Below the pieces are notes generated by a model, which saw nothing but the letters and a program-made list of their open reading frames with translations, searched no databases and was not told where the DNA came from. Below are positions 34,596 to 46,209 of a stretch of 64,000 nucleotides of DNA, in pieces. The translations under genes were made by a program, and so were the position numbers. Source of the stretch: Circinella minor (lineage: Eukaryota > Mucoromycota > Mucoromycetes > Mucorales > Lichtheimiaceae); the NCBI GenBank assembly GCA_016758965.1, contig JAEPRB010000046.1, forward strand, positions 124,001 through 188,000. The letters run 5' to 3'. Position 1 is the stretch's first letter. Each line of letters starts with the position of its first letter.

Positions 34596-37576
34596 CAATA
34601 GAATGAAAACATTGATGATAATATGATGAAAGGAACATTTGCAACCTTAGCAGACATGGAAGAAGCTGCTACAAGGAAAATATTGGATTTCACCTCAGAT
34701 GATCCAACATCATCAGAAAGTAGTAACTCCATTATGAACATGTCATCTCAACAACAACAACAACAACAATGTCAAAAGCCAAAGGTGTATGTTGGTCGAC
34801 CCTTAGAATTAGAAGAATATGATGATATTAAAGCAGCTATGAATAATATTGACCTTAATGGATCCAAGGTGGAAGAAGAAGAAGAAGAAAAAGAGGAGCC
34901 TGATCATAAAAAACACAAAGCTATTTTTAAATTCTCAAGAAATGTTTCGAATCCTCAAGAAGTATTGAAAGGGGGTCCACCTGGTCCTAATTTGCAAGCA
35001 ATCGATTATTTGAAAGACGTTATGATATTGACCGATACTGAATGTTATCTTGAAGGACAGGTAAATGAAATAGGAATAGGAGGGAGAGGGAAAGCTAGTA
35101 GATTTATTTCTTTTTTTGATACTGACATTACACATACAAAAATATATTATTTTTTGGGTGATGCATTTAAGGATATTCATATTTCAGGTGATGATCAAGA
35201 ACAAGTTGAAGATGCTCTTCAAAGATTTCTTACTATTCAAACAGTTTATGTAAGTAGTTTATTTAAAATTCTATCTTTTTTTAAGTTTAATAAGTGATAA
35301 TGTGTTATGACTCTATTTTAGAAACGTGCTCGTCGTCCAGTTACGATTGTACCATGCATTCATTATCCTACAGATTCGCCTTATTATGGTCTATACTTCT
35401 GTAATTTGAATCGTTATGCTCAAAAAGAATACGTGGATTTACTTTATCACGATTCATTGAGGCCCATGTATGTACTTTTACCTGTATTCAAGAATCCAGA
35501 AACAGGCCAATTTCAAAAACCAAGAGATTTACTTGAAGCAGCTCCTCGTATTAATCCTCATCAGCAAGCACCACCACCCCAACCACAACATATGCAGCAA
35601 TCACAACCGCAACAACCTCCTCAAATTGCTCACCCCCCACGACCAAGTTGGGTTCAGCAGCCACGACAGCCACCAACCCCCAATAATTATAATTCTCGTA
35701 GTAGCTCAGCGGCAAATATTCGTCAGCCCATGTCAAACAGTAGTACTGAAATTCCATTATGGGGTGAAAATCGAAGCTTTGTCAATAATTATGCTGGGTC
35801 ATCTTCGACTTTACCTCCTTCTTCGTCACCCACAACACCTTCACCTTCAAGTCGGTTAGGGTATCAACAACATCATCAACAATTACTGCAGGAACAGCAA
35901 CAACAACAAGAACAACCTAAGGAAGATTTTCCTTTGTTACCAAGTGCATCACAACGTCAACGAACATATGTTCCTATGAAAGAAAATAATAATGGACAGA
36001 AACAACAACGTCGTGTGATCAGATTAATAAACCAACAATACGGTCCTGGTTACTCGGAACCTCGTCGATCACAGTTGGAAACGTAAGTTTTGGTTGCCTT
36101 GTTTTTTTTTTACCAAGGAAGACAAAATTTGGAATGTGTATAATAATGAGTCTCATTTACTTATTAGTGCCCGCGAATATAACTTGAACAATATCCAAAC
36201 TGCCTTGACGGAAGGGTAATAAAAAATCTTATCAATTTGAAAAAGAATGAGTGGAGAAGGAGAATTTTAGAAAAACTAAACTGTGTTTTATTCACTTGAT
36301 TAGATTGGAAAGCGTACGGGGATTTAAAGGAGAAGTTAAGCTCGAAGCAAAGTAAGTGTTATATTTGACAGTATTATTATTATCTATGGTTTATAGATTT
36401 CTTTCATTCACTAATAATAATAATAATAATTACAAATTAATTTATACTTAGGCTCGGTAAAGTGTTGTGGACTGATTTATCGAACGAAGTAGCAAAAAAA
36501 ATATGGGAATTTCAAGATATTAAGGACCTTGTAGTGAAAGAACACGGTGCCAAGCCAGTATTTAATGATGTGTAATTACTTTGTTATAAGGATTATTTTA
36601 GGATAAGAGAGAAAGAAAAGAAAGAGAGGCGAGAAAGAAGTGATGTTTTACTTATATAATGAATGATGACTATATATAGAACAACTGCATCAGAGAAGAT
36701 TATTTCGACTATATCAGATATTCTGCCTAGACCATTTAAACATACAGGATACTTCGAAATTCACTGTCAGGCACGTAATCAACCAGCTTTGGAATATAAA
36801 CCCGTTGTTATGATTATGAACCAAGGTATTGTCGAATTGAAAAAAGTAATTACTCGTCAGCAAAAGGTGACTGAAATTGACTGGGTGTCGTTAGATCGGT
36901 ATGTTGATTTTTTTAATTTTATATATAATAAGGTAATTTAAATGACTAACTTAGATCAATACATTAGTAAATTTGACTTTCAGTTATCACTTTCTGCTGA
37001 AGAACGTTGCCGAGAAGATGTGAAACCTTACAGTACATTTATTAAAAAGGTTTCGGTTTGGTAAGTCATTATAATGGATAGGAAGAAAGAGAAAGATAAT
37101 TGTGAGTGGAAAGGTGGTTGGATGAAGAACAACTTTCGTACTAACTCTATGTCTTTAAATATATTATTATTGGTATTAGTCCTATTAGTAATAAAATCAC
37201 TTTTGAAAATGTTCGTGATTTCTTAAAGGTGGATCACATTTTACACAAACAAAAAACTTTCTATCGGATCCATTTTCCTTTTATTGTTGAAATCACTCGG
37301 GTGGAACGCGTCCCCATTCGGCCCCAACCCAATAGTGGTTACGGTGCCAACAAGTTTCTCGGTCTGACTGGGAAAGGACAAGTATGGTTCGATCTTCAAG
37401 TATATTATACCAATCACAACGAACCTTTCCGAACCAATTTAAGTCTTTCTACTGGCGAATTAGCTTCTTGGACAGTAGAGGATATCCTTGGACCGGAAAA
37501 TGATCCCCAAAAATTGATTGAATATATCAAATGTCTTTTAGTGTTGACTGAAAAATGTGAACCTTTATTCCTTTGA
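33833..37576 (+). CDS. KH-like repeat protein with Gln/Pro-rich middle (unnamed)
   Basis: Fourteen exons keep phase throughout and give 817 aa: 33833-33842, 33925-33994, 34079-34130, 34274-34317, 34405-34441, 34602-35060, 35172-35249, 35322-36082, 36168-36215, 36304-36351, 36452-36571, 36680-36932, 36984-37060, 37180-37576. Two KH-like helix-strand-helix modules are visible: KRIDTLAEQTRTTITYNF with FFDITGRSQEGVEKAVQHIC (residues ~20-65), and LQAIDYLKDVMILTDTECYL with EGQDIHISGDDQEQVEDALQ (~205-245). A Gln/Pro/Ser-rich low-complexity stretch follows (~300-480). The C-terminal ~300 residues are well folded (GKVLWTDLSNEVAKKIWEF, GYFEIHCQARNQPALEYKPV, TFYRIHFPFIVEITRVERVP) and match no named domain I can give with certainty. 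It resembles fungal proteins that pair KH-like repeats with an uncharacterised C-terminal domain. RNA binding is an inference. A shorter model starting at 34623 is possible. Confidence 0.7.
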
Positions 37577-37795
37577 AAAAAAATTGCTCTTTCATATATC
37601 ACCAATAGTAGTTTGTAGCAGTATATAGTTGCTGTTGACGTTTCCTTCTTTTTTTTTTCTTTGAACAGACACAAATCAAATATTTTCTGTATTCTCTCTT
37701 TCTAGTATATCTTGAAATTTATATTCAAAATTTAATACAATTCAAAAGCGAAGGAACAATATTTATAATATCCAATCATTTTATTGTGAATATTG

Positions 37796-38230
37796 TTATT
37801 TACTGCTTTTACGCATCTTATAATGTTTGGGTTGAGATGGGATATCTGTCAACATACTGAAAAAATACAAGTCATTATTATTCTTATTATCAATCGATTA
37901 TTAACCAGATTATTATCGTTACATAAATCATGCTCTAGATACTTTACCACATCATTTTTAATCTTGTTCTAGCGGGTGTCTAATAATAATCAGAATGATA
38001 ATATTAATACTGGACTCGTTACAAAGTAGAGATAAAAAACAAATAAACAAACAATTATAACAAACCTCAACATCACGAACGGAATGAAGCGCAAGAACTG
38101 AGTATTGTTGTAATGCTGTTGCAGCTGCTTGACGACGGAGCTGGACACCATGATCATCTCGTCTCGTCTGTTTAATTTCAACATTCTGTATCTCTTGTCC
38201 TGCTTGATTCATTTCGGGAGCAATGAACAT
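37796..38230 (-). CDS. Small unrecognised three-exon protein (85 aa)
   Basis: Exons 38066-38230, 37948-37979 and 37796-37856 splice in phase to 85 aa. The peptide runs from MFIAPEMNQAGQEIQNVEIK through QLRRQAAATALQQYSVLALH and SVRDVETPARTRLKMM to a basic tail ending HYKMRKSSK. It is probably helical and has no membrane segment or signal peptide. The first donor is GTTTGT, weaker than usual, and the middle exon is only 32 nt. The coherent reading across three exons makes it likely real. Family not recognised. It is convergent with the KH-like gene, with 219 bp between stops. Confidence 0.55.
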
Positions 38231-38770
38231 TTGTCCCTTTCTTTTTCCTTGCTAATATGATTTATGCTGTGTAATAATAAAACAAAAAAAAAAACCCTTT
38301 CAAAAATGTTCAGCTTAAATATATGATGCTCCGACTTCGCTGCATGACCCCTTTTATCGAAATACACGCCTTTTTTTCTTTGTACAGCTCAATAACAGAA
38401 CTTACCTTTTTGACATACATACAAAGAAAATTAATAACGTACACGTCGATAATGATAATAGCAACTATCAATAAGTAGATAAGTAAAAACAAACAAAACT
38501 TATATACGAATAATTGCGTACAAAAGAGTTGGGTAGTACACATGAAATATGAACTAGCGTAAGTACATCTTCAATGACTTATATGGTCTAGCTATATAGT
38601 ATACTAAGAATAGAGTCGGTGACAGACTCTTTAATATTTAAGTAGCAAAATAAAAAGGGTTCTCGTGATAAGCATTTGTTCATAATTACACGAACATTTT
38701 GTTTTTTTTTGTAAGATCAAATATTCTTCTTGGCTCTCCTTGCTGTATATAATAGATCCCTTAATATCAA
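38231..38770. other. Intergenic region left of the MITE
   Basis: No gene seen. A 77-codon minus-strand ORF at 38310-38543 is hydrophobic and AT-driven. The region presumably includes the promoter of the 85-aa gene. Confidence 0.4.
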
Positions 38771-38779
38771 TTTAGTATA
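38771..38779 (+). repeat. Left 9-bp target site duplication
   Basis: TTTAGTATA, identical to 39236-39244 on the other side of the MITE. Confidence 0.9.
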
Positions 38780-39235
38780 GGGAATTGCTACGGACACCCC
38801 AAAAACATACTATATTAAGTAATTTCATCTCTTACGGACAGCCCACTTTTATATTTTTTCAAGGGTACACAACAAATTGATATAATCACATCGTATCCAG
38901 CCATTTATACACTATCTATACAGCTATTATCGTTATACGACTTATAAATGTTTATGAAACTTATATTATCAGCTCGACTTTTTATAATAGCAATCAATAT
39001 TTCTTATGGTTTCTTACTATATTTATTGTGTGCACAAGTGGGAATTGTAGGCCTCATGAAAGCAAGACAAAAAAGGAATCATATATACTTTTAATGTTAC
39101 ATATGAGCGGTCAAACAAGCGCTATTGGAGTTGAGAACGCTATTACTATAGTTTATATGGTCTAAGACCTTATTTGATAACTGTTTATTTGTGGGGTGTC
39201 CGTAAGCAAAATATGGGGTGTCCATAGCAATTCCC
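38780..39235. mobile_element. MITE with 9-bp target duplication (Mutator-like)
   Basis: The left end reads GGGAATTGCTACGGACACCC and the reverse complement of the right end reads GGGAATTGCTATGGACACCC, one mismatch over 22 bp. A second block, TTACGGACA[GC]CCCAC, recurs just inside both ends (38832-38846 on the plus strand; inverted near 39190-39205). The element is bordered by a perfect direct duplication TTTAGTATA at 38771-38779 and 39236-39244. A 9-bp duplication is the hallmark of Mutator-like elements (usually 8-11 bp). At 456 bp and with no ORF it is non-autonomous. The perfect duplication suggests fairly recent insertion (inference). Confidence 0.9.
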
Positions 39236-39244
39236 TTTAGTATA
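39236..39244 (+). repeat. Right 9-bp target site duplication
   Basis: TTTAGTATA, identical to 38771-38779; marks the right insertion boundary. Confidence 0.9.
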
Positions 39245-41109
39245 CCTGATACTCAATAAATGTTCCAGAGTCAACCAGGTTAGTGCCATTTTGGAATAAC
39301 AATTTTCGATTCTCGATTCTAAATCTGAAGATTATAAAATATGCAAAGACCGATAATTTTATGTTTTCCAAGCCATTTTTTTCTATACATATTTTAATTT
39401 TATAATATGTTTCTCACATCCTTTTTAACTACTTGCTGAAAATAGATTGCAACAAAAAAAGTGGCTATTTAAAAATTTGATCTGAATAGCAAGATAAAAT
39501 TCATGTTAAAACAATCATAAGAAAGCGCATAGCAGGGCCAGAAAGTAACATCATTGTTTTTTGTCGCTGTCATTTTTAATGTGTAGCAACGCGCTTTTCT
39601 AATCCATATTGTCGTAAAATCTCTCTTTTCCTCCCCTTAATAGAAAGAGTAAGTCAATAATGAAATTGATTTTTTTAGCTGTTAGAGCAAAAGTAAGGTT
39701 TGTTCGCTTAAGCAATTTACATAATAGGTCACCAAGATGGGTATTATATACAATCAAGATATTAAGAAGCAACGGTTTTCACTAAATTTCGATTAAGTTT
39801 GCTACGTATAGTAAATTAACTTCGTTCTAAAATTATTTTTATTCTTAGTATTGTTATTAAATACCAAACGCACGCTTCATTTGTGAGCAGACACTATTAA
39901 ACCAAGGAGAACTGAACAGTAATAATAGAAAAATAGTTATCATTGACATATCTAACAGCCATGTTCAATTTGTAAACATACAATCTAGGAAAAGCTATAG
40001 TATTCTTCTTTTGAATTAATCTTTTCCATTGCTATTCGGATAGCATGAGGGTTACAATAGAGGGAAGATGACTCTCTGTTCAAAGGTAGAGAAAACCAAC
40101 TGCAAGTATTCAAAGAGTGCAATACAAAGAGATAATAATGAAGAATAAAAGTATAACGAGACTTTTAATAAGAGACAAATAGTCGACGGTAATAAGAATA
40201 ATGATATAAACAGTAAATTAGATCAAACAGCAAAGAGGTTTTATGTTGACAAGTGAAAGGGTTGGGTGTTCAAACTATAATGTAGACTTGTTCGTTGTGG
40301 AACGTTATGAATTCATTATATAAACTTTTTTCGTGTGGTATCTCAAACCCTGACTTCAACCATGGTGCGTAATTTGCCGAATGCTGTTCAATAAATCTTT
40401 CCCATAGCTTGTGGACATAATCGGGGTGCACTGACATGTAAGCGAGATAATAATGTTAGTCCAGATACGAAAATATAAAAGAAGTGTTTTTAATAAACAG
40501 TTTATCCATAAATAGAATAACTTTGCTGGAACTATGGATTATTTTTAATGTGTATTAAAAAGGAAATGGGAAAAACAATAGAAAGTGAGAATTTAGGTGG
40601 CGCTTTGTTATGCAGCGGTAAAATTAATAACAATAAGCACAATGTAAGAAGATTGATCTTGAAAAAAAAAGTTTTGCGCTATGTTATCCTAATATAAAAT
40701 ACATACATATTGCTCTACATACGACGTTTAGTTGGTATCGATGAAGATTCAAAAAAGTAATATTTATGTTGCACCATAGAAGATTATGTTATACAATAGA
40801 TTACTATAACGGTCAATCATAATTATGTATCATTGTATACGTAGCAACCTAGCATCTAGAAATTCATTACTAACGTTTTTAAACTATGGATCTCTACTTT
40901 AACCGATAATCATCAATGGGATCATATCCATATACAATGAACTTTCAGCTAAAAGTATGAATATGTATTTTTTTAAAGATAAGATTTATCTAGACACGCG
41001 GAGCCATGTGGTTCAAAAAAATAAGTCGGAGAGAAGTCAAGGAAGGATGTGATTCCAGGTTTATTTTCTTTTGCTCCATATTATATATATATATATTACA
41101 CATATATAA
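39245..41109. other. Intergenic region
   Basis: AT-rich spacer of about 1.9 kb between the MITE and GOS1. Apart from the short ORF at 40270-40437 no coding sequence was found. A (TA)n stretch and an ACATATATAA leader lie just before the GOS1 start. Confidence 0.4.
40270..40437 (-). CDS. Short unrecognised ORF, possible relic or orphan (55 aa)
   Basis: An ATG-to-TGA ORF with unusually protein-like sequence: MSVHPDYVHKLWERFIEQHS, then YAPWLKSGFEIPHEKSLYNE. It has balanced charge, two Trp and two Pro, and is locally less AT-rich than its surroundings. An in-frame TAA lies seven codons upstream. No domain is recognised. It could be a decayed gene fragment, one exon of an unannotated gene, or a small orphan. 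Confidence 0.3.
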   Translation of the reverse strand: MSVHPDYVHKLWERFIEQHSANYAPWLKSGFEIPHEKSLYNEFITFHNEQVYIIV

Positions 41110-42384
41110 ATGAATCGAACAACAGGAGCCACCAGTACGGCATTACCTATGCCTTCTTCACCCTCATTACAGCCATTAATATCACAGCAACAAGATGCCG
41201 ACGATGAAAACGATGGGGATTTATCTGTATTGCCATCATCGCAGTCTTCTCCTTTATCATGGGATCATTTACGACGCCAAGCACGACAAGTAGAAAATGA
41301 AATCGAACTCAAATTAGCCTCATTATCTAAATTGGGCGCTTCGGTTGCTTCTCGATCCAATGGTAGTCTTAACAACGGTAACAATGATTCTTTACCCATG
41401 GGGAAACCAAGTCAAGAATTAGAAATCGAAGAGCTATTAAAAAAGGTATATATAGTATTATCATTATTATGCAAAGGAAAAGATATGTATATACATGTGC
41501 ATGTAATAAACTTGTATTTGATTTTATTGTTGGTGGTTGGGAGGATAGCTTAATTCAGTGATTACATCAATGGGAGAAGTATTAGAGCGACCTAGTGCAA
41601 CACCAACAAATCCATCCATGATACATATGTTAGAACGACATAAAGATATTATGTATGACTACAACAAAGAGTTTCGGAGAGTTAAGGTAACAACTTTGGA
41701 AAAAGAAAATAAGGAGAAAATGACATAGAATAACACAAAAATGTTTACATATGAAAAAAGACGAATATGAAAGCAGCGCGGGATAAAGCAAATTTGATGG
41801 ATCAAGTGCAGGATGAAATCAGAATGTATAATACTTCAAACGGGGATGGATCAGACTATTATCTTTCAGAACGTAACCGCATTGAAGGAACACATCGTAT
41901 GACTGATATGATTTTAGAGTAATTTTTTTTTTGATTTATTAATTTGGTTTATTTTTGTGTACAATCTTTTGCTTTGGGGGACTTTTATGAAACGTTTTTC
42001 TTTGTGTAATGTTAAATAATAATAATAATAATTATATATTATACATATATAGTCAAGCTTATGCAACACGACAAGATATTTCTCGACAAGGTCGGATGTT
42101 ACAAAATGTGAATAGTCGGGTTACTGGAGTAATTGGTGAGTTTTATTGTGTGTGGGGTTACCATGACAATAGCTATAAAAAATACGGGTCACTATGGTAA
42201 TAATAAATGAAAATGCGGTTACTGAATTTATTACCTTTCCTTATATTATTTGAAAGGACGTATACCTGGTATCAACAATTTAATCAGTCGAATCAACACG
42301 AGGAGAAAACGAGATACTCTCATCATGGCTGGTGTTATATCTACTTGTATTATTCTTATTCTACTCTATTGGTTCCATACTTAA
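41110..42384 (+). CDS. GOS1: Golgi Qb-SNARE Gos1/GS28
   Basis: Five exons (41110-41445, 41549-41686, 41761-41918, 42053-42135, 42257-42384) give 280 aa. The N-terminal region WDHLRRQARQVENEIELKLA matches the GS28 N-terminal helix that reads W-[ED]-x-LR-xQAR-xLEx-ELD. The middle has MLERHKDIMYDYNKEFRRVK, the SNARE motif includes ERNRIEGTHRMTDMILDQAY and TRQDISRQGRMLQN, and IPGINNLISRINTRRKRDTL matches the conserved stretch before the anchor. It ends in a single C-terminal membrane anchor (MAGVISTCIILILLYWFHT). Gos1 acts in intra-Golgi and ER-Golgi vesicle fusion with Sed5, Ykt6 and Sft1. The Ser/Gln-rich N-terminal ~45 residues are an extension. Confidence 0.95.
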
Positions 42385-43126
42385 AATAATATACAATATT
42401 TTACCACTTTTTTGTCTTTTTTTTTAATTGTTTTTGGCTGAACCTTTTCGTCACTATCTTCATTGGTTGTAATTGTTATTTTTCTATAATACATTTGTTC
42501 CAGGTGATTGACCGGATTTTAAAGTCGACATACATACAGGACTTGATCCTACCTAAATCAAAGGAGAAGAAACGTTATTGACAGATCTATTTTTTCCCCT
42601 CCTACCTATGATGAATTATAATACACTCCCTAGAAAAAATGGGGTTGACATCAGCATTCTACAGAAGTATGTATCTAAAGTCGTTGGATCAAGTCACAGA
42701 TGGTTATTGCTTGTTTTTCTGTTTGATACTATTATATACACGAATCATGTTAGTTATTGTGTGTGTATTATGTGTGTGTCTGTTTTTGGGGGAGGAATTA
42801 AAGGGAGAAATAAGAAAGGAGAGACAAAGATTTTTATTTATTGATTTTTGGGGGAGTGTGTGTGGGTAATCTGAGAGAAGAGAGGAGTAATAAAAAAAAA
42901 TGATCTGGAAAACGAAAAAAACGTTTGTTACGCAAAAGAAAAGGACGTTGACCATTTTTGGATTCATGGCATTCGATTATTACATTTTATATTTTATAAA
43001 GTACGCCATCTCTTATTCTCTTTCGCTTTTCTTTTCATGTTCCCGCGCATTATCTAACACTCTTCTGCTTCTGCTTTTTATACTTCATTAATATTCAATA
43101 TAGTTAGTTTGGAAGAGAAAATAATA
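42385..43126. other. Intergenic region, no gene seen
   Basis: Spacer between GOS1 and the TBC gene, with T-rich and GT-rich tracts. ORFs at 42578-42869 are GT-repeat-driven. It likely holds the TBC-gene promoter; a CT-rich block (TTATTCTCTTTCGCTTTTCT) lies at 43011-43030. Confidence 0.4.
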
Positions 43127-46100
43127 ATGTCACCACCACCTAATGATACTGTATTATCGACAACAGCAACACCTCCTGCTTCACCTTCAAAGCTTGTTCA
43201 TGCTTTAAATAAAAGTGACGCTACACAACAGGAAAGGGAAAATAAACAAAAACAACAAACACTTTTGTCGTCCAAAAGTACACCTTTTCAAGCTCATAGA
43301 CGTATTCGTACAACAAGTTTTGGTGTAGGTCCTACACCTACTCGTGCTCCAAGCATGACAATTCATCAGCGTCGACGAACCGCGTCGGGCGCTGGTCAAT
43401 TGAACAACAGCATTACTATCAATAATAATAAACCTGATGTTCAATTACTACCTCGTCTGGAAGAAGAGAATGCGAACTTACCTCCTCAGGTACAGTATTT
43501 TAATTCAGGGCAATAAAAATACTAAAAACAATAATAAAAAAATATTATTTTTCTCTACTTTAATATGCAGTTATCAATGCAATAACGAGAATTAATAATA
43601 ATTATGATATCAATAGGATTCGATCGATTTTATTTTGGCACAAATCGAACGACAAAATGCATTGCTTGATGAAGATCCCAAATCAGTCTGTATTCAATCA
43701 AATGAATTAAAAGCTCATTTATCTACCATGCAAAATTTGGTATCTGAACAACAGCAAGAAACTTCAACAACGTCCGTAACAAAAGACGACAACGAAAACA
43801 ATAACAGTGATATTGATTGGGAGTTTTGGACGGCCTTGACAGAAGATTTCGGTGCTGTCGCTCTTAAATTACCTCACTTATTGTCAGCAAAGCTCAAGGC
43901 TGGTATTCCTGATAAAGTTCGTGGTGTGATCTGGCAAGCCATGACCTCCAGCGCTTCCTTGAATCTGGAGACTTTATATGGCCAATTAACAGATGAACAC
44001 TCACCCTATGAACGTATCATTCAAAGAGATTTAGCTCGTACTTTTCCTAATGTAGATATGTTTAAACAAGAAGGAGGGGATGGTCAACAAAAGTTGATGA
44101 GAGTATTGAAAGCTTATAGTTTATATGATGCTCATGTTGGTTATTGTCAAGGTTTAGCATTTTTAGTGGGTCCTTTACTTATGAATGTAAGTTTTTTTTT
44201 GCGTTGCAAACAATTTTTAAATAAGGACACAACAGAGACGTGAGTGTGAATAGCTATTAATATAAATGATCTACATATTCTTCTTTTTATTATTTATACA
44301 AAATAGATGCCAGAACAACAAGCATTTTGTGTTTTTGTCAGGTTAGCTTTTATTTTATTAACTTCTAATTTAATATTAATAAACAATATTATAATAATGA
44401 TAAATTAATTATTATAGACTTATGGAAACCTATGAAATGCGTACCATGTTTACCCTCAATATGGAAGGTTTGCAGCTGCGGCTATACCAATTTTCAAGCC
44501 TATTGTCTCAAATTCTACCGGAACTTTCGGATCATCTTGCCGATCACGCTGTTCATCCTCCCATGTATGCTTCTCAATGGTTTTTGACCTTATTCGCTTA
44601 TGCTTTCCCGATTCCATTAGTCATGCGCATTTATGATATCATTTTTGCTGAAGGTGCAGCTGAAACAATTATGCGTGTTGCTATTGCCATGTTGAAACAT
44701 TCCCAAGAAGAATTATTGGCCATGAATGAATTCGAAGATATTTTGGATCATGTCACATCCAAGCTTCACCTTGCATATATTACTGTTGCTGGTGATAATG
44801 ATGAAGAGAAGAAACAACAGCAGAATGATGATAAAGTTGGTAGTTTACAAATTATTAATGAAGCCATGGAGTTAAGCGGATTAATTACCCGTGAAAAAAT
44901 GGATCATTTGGCTGATTTGTACGTTCGTGAATTGGAGCAAGAAAAGAAGCAAACTGAGCAAGTCTTGGCGGTTCGATTCAATTTTTGGTCCAAGGATAAA
45001 GACAACAAAAAGAGTAGCAATAACAACAATAAGAAGCGTGAATCAGGTGGCTGGTTAAGCAAACGATCTTCCACATCTAGTGGTGATGAATCGCCAGAAA
45101 AGCAACCTAGTACACCCATTTCCACAACCAACACTATTGCAACTACAGCATCTTCCTCGTCCACCCAACAGCAAGATGTTGCAACACTACACCAACAAAT
45201 TGAAGATTTATTACTCGCCTTATCACAAATACAGAAAGATCATATTCAATTAAAACAAGAATTAGTTCAAGTCAGAATGGACAAGATGGATGTTGAAGCT
45301 GAACGCGATGCAATGAAAATGACGTTATTGGATATGGAGCAACATGATAACGACAACGAAAACAAATCAGAATTTTCACAAATGATGTCCACTACCATTC
45401 AACAACAAAAACAACAATTGAAACTTCAACAAGAACAGCAAGAGAATACCATTCAAAAAATGCAGTCCGAAATTGATCGTATGCAATCCAGTCAGTTCGA
45501 ATTGCAGCAACAAAATGAAGAACTGCGCTATCAAAACGAAATGGCTAAACAAGCTCAGGAAGGTCTGATTGAAAAATTGGTCAATATCAAAAACAAAATG
45601 GAGCAGGTCGAAAGTGATCACATTAAAGTTGTCAAAGAGCGAGATCATTTAAGACCTTTGGAACAAAAATTAAAAGATGCAGAAAAGACAGCACATGAAT
45701 TACAGTTTGAAAAGTTACGACTGTTGGATGATCTGGAATCCATCAAGGAGCAGCGTGATCAATTGACAACGCCCCCTACAACGCCTTCAACGACGGGAAG
45801 AAGATCGAGTTTAATGATGACGCGAAATAAATCAACTTCAGGTGTAACTACACCTACGATACAAAACACTACAAGAGGAAGAAAACCACGGCCTCAGTCT
45901 GTTTTTGTATCATCAGCAGAAACAAGATGTCTTGAATTAGAGCAATTATTAGCAGACGCAAAGCTACAAATTGCAGAACTTGAGACATTTGGTCCAACTT
46001 CAACAAGTACAAGTACAGCATCTAAAAAGAGCATCACGAATAATAAACGAAGGAGTTTTGATCCGATCGCTTTGAGTCGTGCATCAACAACTCAAGGGTT

Positions 46101-46209
46101 ACTTAACAACAATAACGCTAACAAACGATCCAGTTTCTATGGTCGTCTATGGGGCTCAGTAACGACAACCCAGCAGCAACAAGACACACCACCAACGAGT
46201 CCTATTTAA
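43127..46209 (+). CDS. TBC-domain Rab GTPase-activating protein with coiled coil
   Basis: Four exons (43127-43489, 43617-44186, 44307-44341, 44418-46209) encode 919 aa. A disordered Ser/Thr/Asn-rich N-terminus (~120 aa) leads to the TBC domain (~residues 195-410): LKAGIPDKVRGVIWQAM, the arginine-finger motif IIQRDLARTFPNV (Arg ~262), and the glutamine-finger motif VGYCQGLAFLVGPLL (~298). Then come MYASQWFLTLFAYAFPIPLV and RIYDIIFAEGAAET. After a Ser/Asn linker, residues ~575-775 form a long Gln/Glu-rich coiled coil, and the C-terminus is Ser/Thr-rich. This resembles the Gyp5/EVI5 group of Rab GAPs that act on Golgi/exocytic or recycling Rabs. Both catalytic fingers are intact. The exact Rab is not predictable. 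The start is the first in-frame ATG, giving MSPPPNDT. Confidence 0.93.

Noticed and set aside
36904..36983. Donor GTATGT at 36903 in the unnamed KH-like gene
   Set aside because: It would shift frame and meet a stop after 13 codons; the donor at 36933 keeps phase with the next exon.
44904..45648. Minus-strand ORFs inside the TBC gene
   Set aside because: They mirror poly-Asn/Gln and coiled-coil codons and encode Leu/Phe runs; shadows of the sense frame.
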